From assembly GCF_003201595.1 (NCBI RefSeq), contig NZ_QJJS01000013.1:53489-117488 (forward strand): a stretch of 64,000 nt of DNA. Direction: 5' to 3'. This DNA comes from Sphaerotilus hippei. GTDB taxonomy: Bacteria; Pseudomonadota; Gammaproteobacteria; Burkholderiales; Burkholderiaceae_C. This document shows positions 39,998 through 51,545 of the stretch, piece after piece (position 1 is the first letter of the stretch; each line of letters starts with the position of its first letter). The notes beneath the pieces were generated by a model. It did no database searches and was not told the origin of the DNA. It saw only the letters and a list, made by a program, of their open reading frames with translations. The position numbers and the translations under genes are program-made.

Positions 39998-42751
39998 ATG
40001 ACGACGACGAAGCCACTCCAGGCCCAGGCCGAGCACTCCCGTTACATCCAGCGCGTCCGCCGCGTCGCCTCCTCGCTGCTGCCGCTGCTGCCCGAGGGTC
40101 AGCCCGACACCGCGTCGATGCAGCGCTGCATCGACGCGCTGCTGGCCGCCGGCCGCAGCCTGCCGGCCGCGCTGCGCCTGACGCGCCAGCTGGTGATGGA
40201 GCGCCTGGCGGTGCTCGACATCGAGCAGCAGGCGCCGATGGAGGCGATCACGCTGGCGATGACCGAGCTGGCCGAGGTCACCCTCGAGCGCGCGCTGCAG
40301 GCCGCGCGGGCCGCGCTCGACGCCCAGTACGGACCGCCGCTGACCGAGGCCGGCGAGCCGATCGACTTCTGGATCGTCGGCATGGGCAAGCTCGGCTCGC
40401 GCGAGCTCAACGTGTCCTCGGACATCGACCTGATCTACGTCTACGAGGACGAAGGCCACACCAGCGGCCTGCCCGGGCGCACGGTCGCGCCGATCACCGC
40501 CCACGAGTATTTCGGCCAGGTGGTGCGCCAGCTCTGGACGCTGATCGGCGAGCCGACCGAGGACGGCTTCGTCTTCCGCATGGACCTCGCGCTGCGCCCC
40601 AACGGCAACTCCGGCCCGCCGGCGGTCAGCCTGGCGATGCTGGAGGAGTATTTCCTCGTCCAGGGCCGCGAGTGGGAACGTTTCGCGTGGCTCAAGAGCC
40701 GCGTGGTGGCCCCGCGGGCGGCCGTCGAGAGCGGGCGGGCCCGGGCGCTGCGCGACGTGGTGACCCCGTTCGTCTACCGCCGCTACCTCGACTACGGCGT
40801 GTTCGAGGCGCTGCGCCAGCTGCACCAGAAGATCCGCATCGAGGCCAATCGCCGCGCCTGCGGCCGCCCCGACCGCGCCAACGACGTCAAGCTCTCGCGC
40901 GGGGGCATCCGCGAGATCGAGTTCATCGTGCAGCTGCTGCAGGTGGTGCGTGGTGGCCATTACCCCGAGATCCGCACCCGGCCCACGCTGAAGGCGCTCG
41001 ACCGGCTCGCCGCGGTCGGCCTGCTGCCGGTCGAGGCGGCCGCACGGCTGGGCCAGGCCTACGTCTTCCTGCGCCGGGTCGAGCACCGCATCCAGTTCCT
41101 CGACGACCAGCAGACCCATGTGCTGCCTTCGGCCGATGCCGACCTGCACTGGATCGCGCAGTCCATGGGCCTGCAGTGCCGCGACGACGCCTGCGAGCTG
41201 CTGGACCAGCTCTGCAGCTTCCGCGAGTTCGTCGCCACCGAGTTCGACGCGCTGCTCAACGAGGGGCGCGGCCCCGGCGGCGGCGGGGGCACCTGCAAGG
41301 GCTGCTCGGCGCCGGTGCCGGCGCTGGACTCGCCCTCGCTGACCGAGGGCATGGCGCCGGCCGTGGCCCAGCGCCTGAAGGCGCTGATCACGCAGCCCCG
41401 CGTCGCCGTGCTGCGCGACGAGGCCCGCCAGCGGCTGGCCCGCCTGCTGCTGCGCGCGCGCAAGCTCAGCGAGCAGGAGAGCGTCGCCGGCTCGACCCTC
41501 GGCGACGACGCGATGCTGCGCTTCATCGACTGGCTCGAGCCGCTGCTGCGGCGCGACAGCTACCTCGCGCTGCTGGCCGAGCGGCCCCAGGTGCTGGGCC
41601 GCCTGCTGCGCCTGCTGGGCCTGGCCCGCTGGCCGATGCGCTACCTGATGCAGCAGCCCGGCGTGATCGACGAGCTGGCCGACGCCCGGCTGTCCCACGA
41701 GCGCTTCGACGCCCAGGCCTACCTGCGTGACCTGGAAGAGCGTCACCAGGCCTGGGTGCGCAGCGGCCAGGCCGACGAGGAGGCGCTGCTCGACACGCTG
41801 CGCCGGGCCCACCACGCCGAAATGTTCCGCACGCTGGTGCGCGACGTCGAGGGCGAGCTGACGGTCGAGCAGGTGGCCGACGACCTGTCGGCCCTGGCCG
41901 ATGCCACGCTCGACTGCACGCTGCGCTGGGCCTGGCAGCACCTGCGCACGCGCCACCGCGACGTGCCCGCGGTGGCGGTCATCGCCTACGGCAAGCTCGG
42001 CGGCAAGGAGCTGGGTTATGGCAGCGACCTCGATGTCGTCTTCCTGTTCGATGACGATGACGACCGCGCCAGCGAGGTCTACGCCGCCTTCGTGCGCAAG
42101 GTCATCACCTGGCTGTCGCTGCGCACGCCGGCCGGCACGCTGTTCGAGATCGACACCGCGCTGCGGCCCAACGGCAACTCCGGGCTGCTGGTGACCTCGA
42201 TCAGCGCCTTCGGCCACTACCAGCGCGGTCGGGGCAGCAACACCGCCTGGACCTGGGAACACCAGGCGATCACCCGGGCCCGCTGGTGTGCCGGCGACCC
42301 CGGGCTGGCGCCGCGTTTCGAGGCGGTGCGGCGCGAGGTGCTGTGCGCCGAGCGCGCGACCACCACGCTGCGCGAGGAGGTCGTGACGATGCGCGAGCGG
42401 GTGCGCCAGGCGCATCCGGTGCGTGCCGGCCACTTCGACGTCAAGCACAGTCGCGGCGGCATGATGGATGCCGAGTTCGCGGTGCAGTACCTGGTGCTGT
42501 CGCAGTCGGCGCGGCATCCGGCGCTGCAGGTCAATTCGGGCAACATCGCGCTGCTGATCGATGCCGAGCGTGACGGCCTGCTGCCCGAGGGCGTGGGCCA
42601 GGCGGCGGCCGCCGCCTACCGCGCCTTGCGCCAGGTTCAGCACCGGGCCCGCCTCGACGAGGCGAGCACGCAGTTCCCGGTCGAGACGCTGGGTGAGCTG
42701 GCCGTGCACCGGGATGCGGTCCGGGCGCTCTGGCGTGCCGTCTTCGAATGA
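39998..42751 (+). CDS. glnE: Bifunctional glutamine synthetase adenylyltransferase/deadenylase
   Basis: 917 residues from the ATG at 39998; a GTG three bases upstream is also in frame. Two nucleotidyltransferase domains are complete: GKLGSRELNVSSDIDLIYVY near residue 130 and GKLGGKELGYGSDLDVVFLF near residue 665, each with the DxD metal pair. Each is followed by a SRGG(I/M) helix segment (LSRGGIREIEF and HSRGGMMDAEF). It adds or removes AMP on Tyr400 of GlnA (8847-10262) under PII control. A short Gly/Cys-rich stretch (GPGGGGGTCKGC, about residue 425) is an unusual spacer between the halves. Confidence 0.97.
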   Translation: MTTTKPLQAQAEHSRYIQRVRRVASSLLPLLPEGQPDTASMQRCIDALLAAGRSLPAALRLTRQLVMERLAVLDIEQQAPMEAITLAMTELAEVTLERALQAARAALDAQYGPPLTEAGEPIDFWIVGMGKLGSRELNVSSDIDLIYVYEDEGHTSGLPGRTVAPITAHEYFGQVVRQLWTLIGEPTEDGFVFRMDLALRPNGNSGPPAVSLAMLEEYFLVQGREWERFAWLKSRVVAPRAAVESGRARALRDVVTPFVYRRYLDYGVFEALRQLHQKIRIEANRRACGRPDRANDVKLSRGGIREIEFIVQLLQVVRGGHYPEIRTRPTLKALDRLAAVGLLPVEAAARLGQAYVFLRRVEHRIQFLDDQQTHVLPSADADLHWIAQSMGLQCRDDACELLDQLCSFREFVATEFDALLNEGRGPGGGGGTCKGCSAPVPALDSPSLTEGMAPAVAQRLKALITQPRVAVLRDEARQRLARLLLRARKLSEQESVAGSTLGDDAMLRFIDWLEPLLRRDSYLALLAERPQVLGRLLRLLGLARWPMRYLMQQPGVIDELADARLSHERFDAQAYLRDLEERHQAWVRSGQADEEALLDTLRRAHHAEMFRTLVRDVEGELTVEQVADDLSALADATLDCTLRWAWQHLRTRHRDVPAVAVIAYGKLGGKELGYGSDLDVVFLFDDDDDRASEVYAAFVRKVITWLSLRTPAGTLFEIDTALRPNGNSGLLVTSISAFGHYQRGRGSNTAWTWEHQAITRARWCAGDPGLAPRFEAVRREVLCAERATTTLREEVVTMRERVRQAHPVRAGHFDVKHSRGGMMDAEFAVQYLVLSQSARHPALQVNSGNIALLIDAERDGLLPEGVGQAAAAAYRALRQVQHRARLDEASTQFPVETLGELAVHRDAVRALWRAVFE

Positions 42752-43424
42752 GGTCGGCAGGGGCCGCCTGGCCTGGCTCGCCGTCGCGCTGCTGCTGAGC
42801 CTGCCGGCCTGGTGGCTGGGGGCCGGACGGGGTTCCGGTGCGGCCGTCGGTGGCTGGGTCGGCCTGGTCGCCGCCGCGATGCCCAGGGCCCAGGCCCTGT
42901 CCGCCGGCCTGCTGGCCTGGGACGGGGCTCAGTGGTTGAGCCAGCCCTGGCGGTTGTGGAGCGCGGCCTGGGTGCATCTGAGCGGCCTGCACCTGCTGGC
43001 CAATCTGCTCGGGGTCGTGCTGGTGGCCGGCCTGGGCTGGGTCGCGGCCCCGGGGCCGCGGGCCGCCTGGGCCTGGGCGGCGTCCTGGCCGCTGACCCAC
43101 CTGGGGCTGGCGCTGCGGCCGGAGCTGATGTCCTATGGCGGGCTGTCGGGCGTGCTGCACGCGGGCGTGGCCGTGGTGGTGGTCTCCACGCTGGCCGACC
43201 CCCGCGACCGGGCCTCCCGTCTCATCGCCACGCTGCTGGGCCTCGGGCTGCTGGCCAAGGTGATGCTGGAGCGTCCCTGGGCTCGGCTGCTGAGCCACCC
43301 CGAGGGCTGGGACATCGCCGTCGTGCCCTGGGCCCATGCCAGCGGAGCCGTCTGCGGCATGGCCTGCGCGCTGCTCCTGCTGGTGCTGCCGACCCGGTGG
43401 GCGGGTCGGCCGGGCGCAGGCTGA
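42735..43424 (+). CDS. Rhombosortase-like rhomboid intramembrane serine protease
   Basis: About 229 residues from a GTG at 42735 that overlaps the glnE stop; an in-frame ATG at 42714 is equally possible. Six hydrophobic segments carry the rhomboid marks: WVHLSGLHLLANLLG (H-x-x-x-N region), the catalytic Ser in YGGLSGVLHAG and the catalytic His in PWAHASGAVCG. The compact form and the GLSGVLHAG motif fit rhombosortase, which cleaves proteins with a GlyGly-CTERM tail. No GlyGly-CTERM substrate is encoded in this window. It ends 16 bp before the convergent kup stop. Confidence 0.82.
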   Translation: MPSSNEVGRGRLAWLAVALLLSLPAWWLGAGRGSGAAVGGWVGLVAAAMPRAQALSAGLLAWDGAQWLSQPWRLWSAAWVHLSGLHLLANLLGVVLVAGLGWVAAPGPRAAWAWAASWPLTHLGLALRPELMSYGGLSGVLHAGVAVVVVSTLADPRDRASRLIATLLGLGLLAKVMLERPWARLLSHPEGWDIAVVPWAHASGAVCGMACALLLLVLPTRWAGRPGAG

Positions 43425-43440
43425 GCCGGCCCCCGCGGCC

Positions 43441-45327
43441 TCAGATCTCGACCTTGGAGCCGAGTTCGACCACTCGGTTGGCGGGCAGGTAGAGGAAGTC
43501 GGCCGCACCGGCGGCGTTGCGGTGCATGCTGGCGAACAGCTTCTCCCGCCACAGCGCCATGCCCGCGCCCAGCGTCGGGATGACGATGTCGCGCGACAGG
43601 AAATAGCTGGTGTCCATGTCCTCGAGCACCACGCCCCGGCCCTTGAGCAGCTTGAGCGCCTCGGGCACGTCCGGATCGTTCTTGAAGCCGAAGTTCAGCG
43701 TGACCTGCCAGCAGTCGTGCCCCAGCGGCTCGATGGCGATCCGCTGCTCGAAGCCGATCCACGGCACGTCGTGGGCCAGCACGGTCACGAACAGGTTCTG
43801 TTCGTGCAGCACCTTGTTGTGCTTGAGGTTGTGCATCAGCGCATTCGGTGTCAGCCCCTTCTCGGCCGACAGGAACACCGCCGTGCCGCTGACCCGGGTC
43901 GGCGGGCTGATGAAGACCGCCTCGAGGAAGCTGTCGAGGTCGATCGCCTCGTCGTGCAGGCGCGCGCTCATCAGCGAGCGGCCCTGTTTCCAGGTCAGCA
44001 TCAGCACGAACATGCCGGTGCCCAGCACCAGCGGGAACCAGCCCCCGCCCAGCAGCTTGAGCATGTTCGACGAGAAGAAGGCGAGGTCGATGACCAGGAA
44101 GCCGGCGGTCGGCAGCAGGCTGGCCAGCAGCGGGTACTTCCAGCCGTAGCGGATCACGTAGAAGGTCATGATCGTCGTGATCGTCATGTCCAGCGTCACC
44201 GCGATGCCGTAGGCCGAGGCCAGGTTCGAGGAGGTCTTGAACAGCGCGACCGCCAGCACGATGAACACGTACAGGCCCCAGTTCACGAAAGGCACGTAGA
44301 TCTGGCCGAGGTCGCGTACCGACGTGTGCTTGATGTGCATGCGCGGCAGCAGGCCCAGCTGGATCGCCTGGCGCGTGACCGAGAACGCGGCGGTGATCAG
44401 CGCCTGCGAGGCGATCACCGCGGCCGCGGTCGCCAGCACGAACACCGGGATCTCGGCCCAGGCCGGTGCCATGTGGAAGAACGGGTTGACCGCCGCTTCC
44501 GGCTCGGCCAGCAGCATCGCGCCCTGGCCGAAGTAGTTGATGACCAGGCAGGGCATCACCACGCCATACCAGGCGATGCGGATCGGGCGCTTGCCGAAGT
44601 GGCCCATGTCGGCGTAGAGCGCCTCGCCACCGGTCACGCACAGCACCACCGCGCCCAGCGCGACGAAGCCGACGACCTTGTTGTCGAGGAAGAACTGCAC
44701 CGCGTACAGCGGGTTCAGCGCCACCAGCACGGCCGGGTTGGCCAGCACGTGCGGCAGGCCCAGCGCGGCCAGCACGACGAACCACACCAGCGTCACCGGG
44801 CCGAAGGCCTTGCCGATGCCCCCCGTGCCGAAGCGCTGCACCGCGAACAGCCCGGTCAGCACGACCAGGGCCAGCGGCAGCACCAGCGACTGCAGGCCGG
44901 GCTCGTAGATGGCCAGGCCCTCCATCGCGCCCAGCACGGTGATGGCCGGGGTGATCACCCCGTCGCCGTAGAAGATGGCCGTGCCGAACATGCCCACGCC
45001 CATCAGCACGCGGCGCAGCGTGGGCCGGTCGCTCACGGCGTGGGTGGCCAGGGCCAGCATGGCGATCAGCCCGCCTTCGCCGTTGTTGTCGGCCCGCAGG
45101 ATCAGCAGCACGTACTTCAGCGAGACGATGACGGTCATCGTCCAGAAGATCAGCGACAGCACGCCGAGGATGTTCTCCGGCGTGACCGGCACGTGGCCGC
45201 CGTGGAAGACTTCCTTCAGCGCGTAGAGGGGGCTGGTGCCGATGTCGCCGTAGACGACACCGAGGGCCCCGAGGGTCAGGGCCGCGGTGGCGGCCGGGGG
45301 GGAATGATGGGTCGAAGCAGCGCTCAC
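43441..45327 (-). CDS. kup: KUP/HAK/KT-type low-affinity potassium transporter
   Basis: 628 residues from a GTG start at 45327; no clear ribosome binding site precedes it. The family signature [20 protein letters not shown] is at the N-terminus, followed by twelve hydrophobic segments and a cytosolic C-terminal domain from about residue 470. It takes up K+ by proton symport in the inner membrane. It lies downstream of grxC on the same strand but with a 162-bp gap, so probably has its own promoter. Confidence 0.95.
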   Translation of the reverse strand: MSAASTHHSPPAATAALTLGALGVVYGDIGTSPLYALKEVFHGGHVPVTPENILGVLSLIFWTMTVIVSLKYVLLILRADNNGEGGLIAMLALATHAVSDRPTLRRVLMGVGMFGTAIFYGDGVITPAITVLGAMEGLAIYEPGLQSLVLPLALVVLTGLFAVQRFGTGGIGKAFGPVTLVWFVVLAALGLPHVLANPAVLVALNPLYAVQFFLDNKVVGFVALGAVVLCVTGGEALYADMGHFGKRPIRIAWYGVVMPCLVINYFGQGAMLLAEPEAAVNPFFHMAPAWAEIPVFVLATAAAVIASQALITAAFSVTRQAIQLGLLPRMHIKHTSVRDLGQIYVPFVNWGLYVFIVLAVALFKTSSNLASAYGIAVTLDMTITTIMTFYVIRYGWKYPLLASLLPTAGFLVIDLAFFSSNMLKLLGGGWFPLVLGTGMFVLMLTWKQGRSLMSARLHDEAIDLDSFLEAVFISPPTRVSGTAVFLSAEKGLTPNALMHNLKHNKVLHEQNLFVTVLAHDVPWIGFEQRIAIEPLGHDCWQVTLNFGFKNDPDVPEALKLLKGRGVVLEDMDTSYFLSRDIVIPTLGAGMALWREKLFASMHRNAAGAADFLYLPANRVVELGSKVEI

Positions 45328-45489
45328 GTGCAGGAGGTGACGGCGGACTGAAGCCGTTCTTCGTTACGAATGAGCCGATTGTGCGCTACCGCGTCTGCCG
45401 CGCGAGAATTACCGCACACCCGCTGGCGGCGCCTGCGCAGCGGTGTTGTGCGCCCGCCGCGACGGGCGGACCGGGGGCCCGGTCGATGT

Positions 45490-45747
45490 TCAGTTCTGGA
45501 GCATCGGCACCAGGCCGCCGGCCTGGTCGAGCGCCATCAGGTCGTCGCAGCCGCCGACATGGGTGTCACCGATGAAGATCTGCGGCACCGTGCGCCGGCC
45601 GGTCAGCGCCATCATCTGCTGGCGCTGCTCGGGCAGCAGGTCGATGCGCACTTCCTCGATCTCCGTCACGCCACGCTGCTTCAGCAGGGCCTTGGCGCGC
45701 AGGCAGAACGGGCAGACCTGCGTGGTGTACATCTTGACGGGTTTCAT
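45490..45747 (-). CDS. grxC: Glutaredoxin 3
   Basis: 85 residues. The redox site is CPFC in YTTQVCPFCLRAKALL, with the cis-Pro motif TVPQIFIG and GGCDDLMALDQAGGL, all as in GrxC. It reduces disulfides with glutathione in the cytosol. It follows the rhodanese gene on the same strand by 88 bp. Confidence 0.95.
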   Translation of the reverse strand: MKPVKMYTTQVCPFCLRAKALLKQRGVTEIEEVRIDLLPEQRQQMMALTGRRTVPQIFIGDTHVGGCDDLMALDQAGGLVPMLQN

Positions 45748-45835
45748 GCGGAGGGCGTCCAGTGGAGATCGAGAGGCGGATTCTCGGTGCAGGCCGGACC
45801 GCCTGCAGCCCGGTGCACCGATGTCCCGCCCGTGA

Positions 45836-46249
45836 TCAGGCCGATTTCTCGACCGGCAGGCCGGCGTCGCGCCAGCCGTTCATGCCCCCGCCCAGCACAT
45901 GCACCTGGGCATGGCCGAGCTTGCGCAGTTCGGCCGCGGCGCGGCGCGCCCGGGCCCCGCTGGCGCACACCACCACCAGCGGCAGCGCCTTGTTGGCGGG
46001 CAGGGCCTTGCCGCCCTCGCTCACCTGCGCGAGCGGCAGGTTGCGGGCGCCACCGATGTGGCCGCCGGCGAACTCGGCGGGCTCGCACACGTCGATCACC
46101 ACCGCCTTCTCGCGGTTGATGAGCCGCACCGCCTCGTTGGTGTTGACGGCATCGCTGCCGCCGTTGCCGCTCAGGGAAGGCCACAACAGCCCACCCCCTG
46201 AAACGAGGGCCCCGACGATCCAGTGCCAGTTGTCTAGAAGGAAATTCAC
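45836..46249 (-). CDS. Membrane-anchored rhodanese-like protein
   Basis: 137 residues from a GTG at 46249. One N-terminal hydrophobic segment (WHWIVGALVSGGGLLWPSL) is followed by a single rhodanese domain with VIDVCEPAEFAGGHIGGARN and the active loop VVVCASGARARR, where Cys carries the persulfide. Rhodaneses transfer sulfane sulfur. The pairing with grxC and divergence from gpmA is a conserved Burkholderiales arrangement. Its own promoter probably shares the 103-bp gap with gpmA. Confidence 0.92.
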   Translation of the reverse strand: MNFLLDNWHWIVGALVSGGGLLWPSLSGNGGSDAVNTNEAVRLINREKAVVIDVCEPAEFAGGHIGGARNLPLAQVSEGGKALPANKALPLVVVCASGARARRAAAELRKLGHAQVHVLGGGMNGWRDAGLPVEKSA

Positions 46250-46302
46250 GCGAGCATGCCGCCGCAGCGGGGCGGACGGTGTAGGTCAGAAGAGAGGCGG
46301 AT

Positions 46303-46308
46303 TATAGA
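46303..46308 (+). promoter_or_regulatory. Candidate -10 element of gpmA
   Basis: TATAGA, embedded in TTATAGAAT, 45 bp before the gpmA ATG in the divergent gap with the rhodanese gene. No strong -35 is seen. Confidence 0.4.
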
Positions 46309-46352
46309 ATTCCCGGATCCCTTCCACTCTTTCTGACGCTCGCGTCCTCATC

Positions 46353-47096
46353 ATGTACAAGCTCGTGCTGATCCGCCACGGTGAATCGACCTGGAACCTG
46401 GAAAACCGCTTCACCGGCTGGACCGATGTGGAGCTGACCCCCACCGGCGTCGAGCAGGCCAGGCAGGCCGGTCGCCTGCTGAAGGAGGCGGGCTACGAAT
46501 TCGACGTCGCGTACACGTCCGTGCTCAAGCGCGCGGTCTGGACGCTGTGGCACGCGCTCGACCAGATGGATCGCACCTGGCTGCCGGTGGTGCACAGCTG
46601 GCGCCTCAACGAACGCCACTACGGCGCGCTGCAGGGCCTCAACAAGGCCGACACGGCCAAGAAGTACGGCGATGACCAGGTGCTGACCTGGCGGCGCAGC
46701 TACGACACGCCGCCGCCGGCGCTCGAGGCCACCGACCCGCGCGGCCAGCGCCAGGACGTGCGCTACGCCCGCCTCGATGCCGAGCAGATCCCGCTGACGG
46801 AATGCCTGAAGGACACCGTGGCCCGCGTGCTGCCGTTCTGGAACGACACGATCGCCCCGGCCATCCAGTCGGGCCAGCGCATCGTCATCGCCGCCCACGG
46901 CAACTCGATCCGCGCCCTGGTCAAGTACCTCGACGGCATCGGTGACGACGAGATCGTCGGCGTGAACATCCCCAACGGCATTCCGCTGGTCTACGAGCTC
47001 GACGCCAACCTCAAGCCCATCCGCAGCTACTACCTCGGCGATGCCGAGGCCGCCGCCAAGGCCGCCGCCGCCGTGGCGAGCCAGGGCAAGGCCTGA
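46353..47096 (+). CDS. gpmA: 2,3-bisphosphoglycerate-dependent phosphoglycerate mutase
   Basis: 247 residues. The phosphohistidine motif [10 protein letters not shown] (His9) is followed by [11 protein letters not shown], the catalytic Glu in [16 protein letters not shown], and the second His in [14 protein letters not shown]. It interconverts 3- and 2-phosphoglycerate in glycolysis. The C-terminus ends in an Ala/Lys-rich tail. Convergent with dciA, with a hairpin between them. Confidence 0.97.
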   Translation: MYKLVLIRHGESTWNLENRFTGWTDVELTPTGVEQARQAGRLLKEAGYEFDVAYTSVLKRAVWTLWHALDQMDRTWLPVVHSWRLNERHYGALQGLNKADTAKKYGDDQVLTWRRSYDTPPPALEATDPRGQRQDVRYARLDAEQIPLTECLKDTVARVLPFWNDTIAPAIQSGQRIVIAAHGNSIRALVKYLDGIGDDEIVGVNIPNGIPLVYELDANLKPIRSYYLGDAEAAAKAAAAVASQGKA

Positions 47097-47107
47097 TCCG
47101 CCCGGCG

Positions 47108-47130
47108 GACCCGGGCGTCGGTCCCGGGTC
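47108..47130. terminator. Hairpin between convergent gpmA and dciA
   Basis: GACCCGGG-CGTCGGT-CCCGGGTC, an eight-pair perfect stem 11 bp after the gpmA stop whose right arm reaches into the dciA stop codon. No T run on either strand. Its symmetry lets it act for both genes. Confidence 0.6.
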
Positions 47131-47458
47131 AGCGCCCCGGCAGGGTACCGGGTTGAACCCGTATCCTGATTGAGCTACGCTCGCAGCCCTGTTGACGCAG
47201 GGCTTCTTCGAGCCGGGGCAGCAGCTGCCGCAGCTTGGCCGCTACCGCCGGGTTGGCGGCCAGCAGGGTCCAGCCTTCATCGTCCACCGGACCTCCGGTC
47301 ACCCACGGTCGCAAGGCCGGGGGCAGGTGGGCACGAACCGCATCCACGCGGGCCTGGGACTGGGCCAGGCGCAGGCGCAGGCGCTGCAGGGGCTCGCAGC
47401 CTTCGAGCACCTTCTGCATCGGCATCGCGGCCGGGACAGCGGGAACAATGGGTTTCAC
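47129..47458 (-). CDS. dciA: DciA-like DUF721 protein (DnaB loading factor family)
   Basis: About 109 residues from a GTG at 47458; in-frame ATGs at 47425 and 47419 are alternatives, and none has a clear ribosome binding site. The sequence LQRLRLRLAQSQARVDAVRA, LPPALRPWVTGGPVDDEGW and NPAVAAKLRQLLPRLEEALR, ending with IRIRVQPG, fits the small KH-like DUF721/DciA family that helps load the replicative helicase DnaB where DnaC is absent. The position beside the M23-secA genes also fits. The GTG start is only 18 bp from the divergent peptidase ATG. Confidence 0.72.
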   Translation of the reverse strand: MKPIVPAVPAAMPMQKVLEGCEPLQRLRLRLAQSQARVDAVRAHLPPALRPWVTGGPVDDEGWTLLAANPAVAAKLRQLLPRLEEALRQQGCERSSIRIRVQPGTLPGR

Positions 47459-47476
47459 CCGAGGAGTGTAGCGACG

Positions 47477-48565
47477 ATGGATATCCTGATCACCCACGGC
47501 GGACTGGCTCGAACGCGCTCCATGCATGTGCGCCCGGTGCAGCTGTGGCTGATCGTGATCACCCTGGTGCTGCTGCTGATGCTGCTGTCGGGGGCGATCT
47601 ACCACTTCGTCTTCCTGAAGGCCGCCCGCGAAGGCTGGCCGGTGGTCAGCCAGGTCGTCGGGCTGGTGGTGCGCGACGAGTTCGAGCAGCGTGACCGCTA
47701 CATGCGCGAGAACCTCGACGCGATGGCCCAGCGGGTGGGCGAGATGCAGGCCAAGGTGATCCGCCTCGAGGCGGTCGGCGCCCGGGTGTCGGGCCTGGCC
47801 GGCCTCAAGCCCGAGGAGCTGCGCGCCCTCGACGAGGCGGGCAAGGAGGCGGCGGCTCAGGCCTCCGCCCCGCCTGCGGCGGCTTCGGCGGTGCCGGCGG
47901 CGGCCAAGGTGAGCCAGGCCAGCGCTTCCCGCGCGACCGGCCTGGGCGGTCCCTACCTGCCCGCGTCGCCTTCGCCGTCGCTGCAGCAGCTCAACGACTG
48001 GATCGACCAGGTCGACGCCGATGCCGACCTGCGCAACGACGTCTTCACGCTGGTCGAGTCGCGGCTGCTCGAGCGCAAGCTCGAGCAGCTGGTCGTGCCC
48101 AGCATGGCGCCGGTGTCCGGGCCGGTCGGCTCGGGCTTCGGCTTCCGCTACGACCCGTTCACCGGCCGGGCGGCGCTGCACACCGGCCTGGACTTCCCGG
48201 CCCCGTCGGGCACGGCCATCCATGCGGCCGCCGGCGGCAAGGTGGTCGCGGCCGAATGGGACGGTGCCTATGGCCAGGCGCTGATGATCGACCACGGCAA
48301 CGGCCTGGTCACCCGCTACGCCCACACCTCGGCCATCCTGGTCAAGCCCGGCGAACTGGTGCGCCGCGGCCAGCGGGTCGCCCAGGTGGGCAGCACCGGC
48401 CGCTCGACCGGCTCGCACCTGCACTTCGAGGTGCTGCTGGGCGGGGTGCCGCAGAACCCGGCGCGTTTCCTGGCCCGCGGTGAACGCCTGGACGACACGC
48501 CCGCCACGGCCCGGGCCGATGCGGCCCCCGCCCGTGCGGGTGGCCAGCGTGCCAGGGCCCGGTGA
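47477..48565 (+). CDS. Membrane-anchored M23 family metallopeptidase
   Basis: 362 residues from the ATG at 47477, with GAGGAG ten bases upstream. A membrane helix (about 18-42, LWLIVITLVLLLMLLSGAIY) is followed by a coiled-coil-like region (60-115), an Ala/Pro linker, and the LytM/M23 domain: GSGFGFRYDPFTGRAALHTG with the first zinc His and Asp region, then DHGNGLVTRYAH and GSTGRSTGSHLHFEVLL with the HxH. All metal ligands appear intact, so it may cleave peptidoglycan cross-links rather than be an EnvC-type activator. Conserved upstream of secA in Burkholderiales. Confidence 0.92.
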   Translation: MDILITHGGLARTRSMHVRPVQLWLIVITLVLLLMLLSGAIYHFVFLKAAREGWPVVSQVVGLVVRDEFEQRDRYMRENLDAMAQRVGEMQAKVIRLEAVGARVSGLAGLKPEELRALDEAGKEAAAQASAPPAAASAVPAAAKVSQASASRATGLGGPYLPASPSPSLQQLNDWIDQVDADADLRNDVFTLVESRLLERKLEQLVVPSMAPVSGPVGSGFGFRYDPFTGRAALHTGLDFPAPSGTAIHAAAGGKVVAAEWDGAYGQALMIDHGNGLVTRYAHTSAILVKPGELVRRGQRVAQVGSTGRSTGSHLHFEVLLGGVPQNPARFLARGERLDDTPATARADAAPARAGGQRARAR

Positions 48566-48718
48566 TAGACTCAAATGCTTTCTGAGGGCGCCAGGCTCGC
48601 AGGTCTGCCAGCGGTGTCCGCACACACGGCGTGTCCAGCAGTCCCGGTGCCCTCGGCTCCGATTCCCCACACTGCCGGCGCGGGCTGAAGCGCCGGTAGT
48701 GCACCGATTGCCTTCTTC

Positions 48719-51466
<2,748 letters not shown>

Positions 51467-51545
51467 GCGGGCTCATGGTCGTCGCACGCTGAGGCGGCGA
51501 TGATCGGGGGGCCGCCCCGCGTCCTTCAGGCGCGCCGGTCCCCAT

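Noticed and set aside
46309..46321. GAATTC and GGATCC nearly adjacent before gpmA, like a cloning polylinker
   Set aside because: The spacing matches no common vector polylinker I know, and the flanks read smoothly into gpmA and rhodanese upstream sequence; coincidence is likely.
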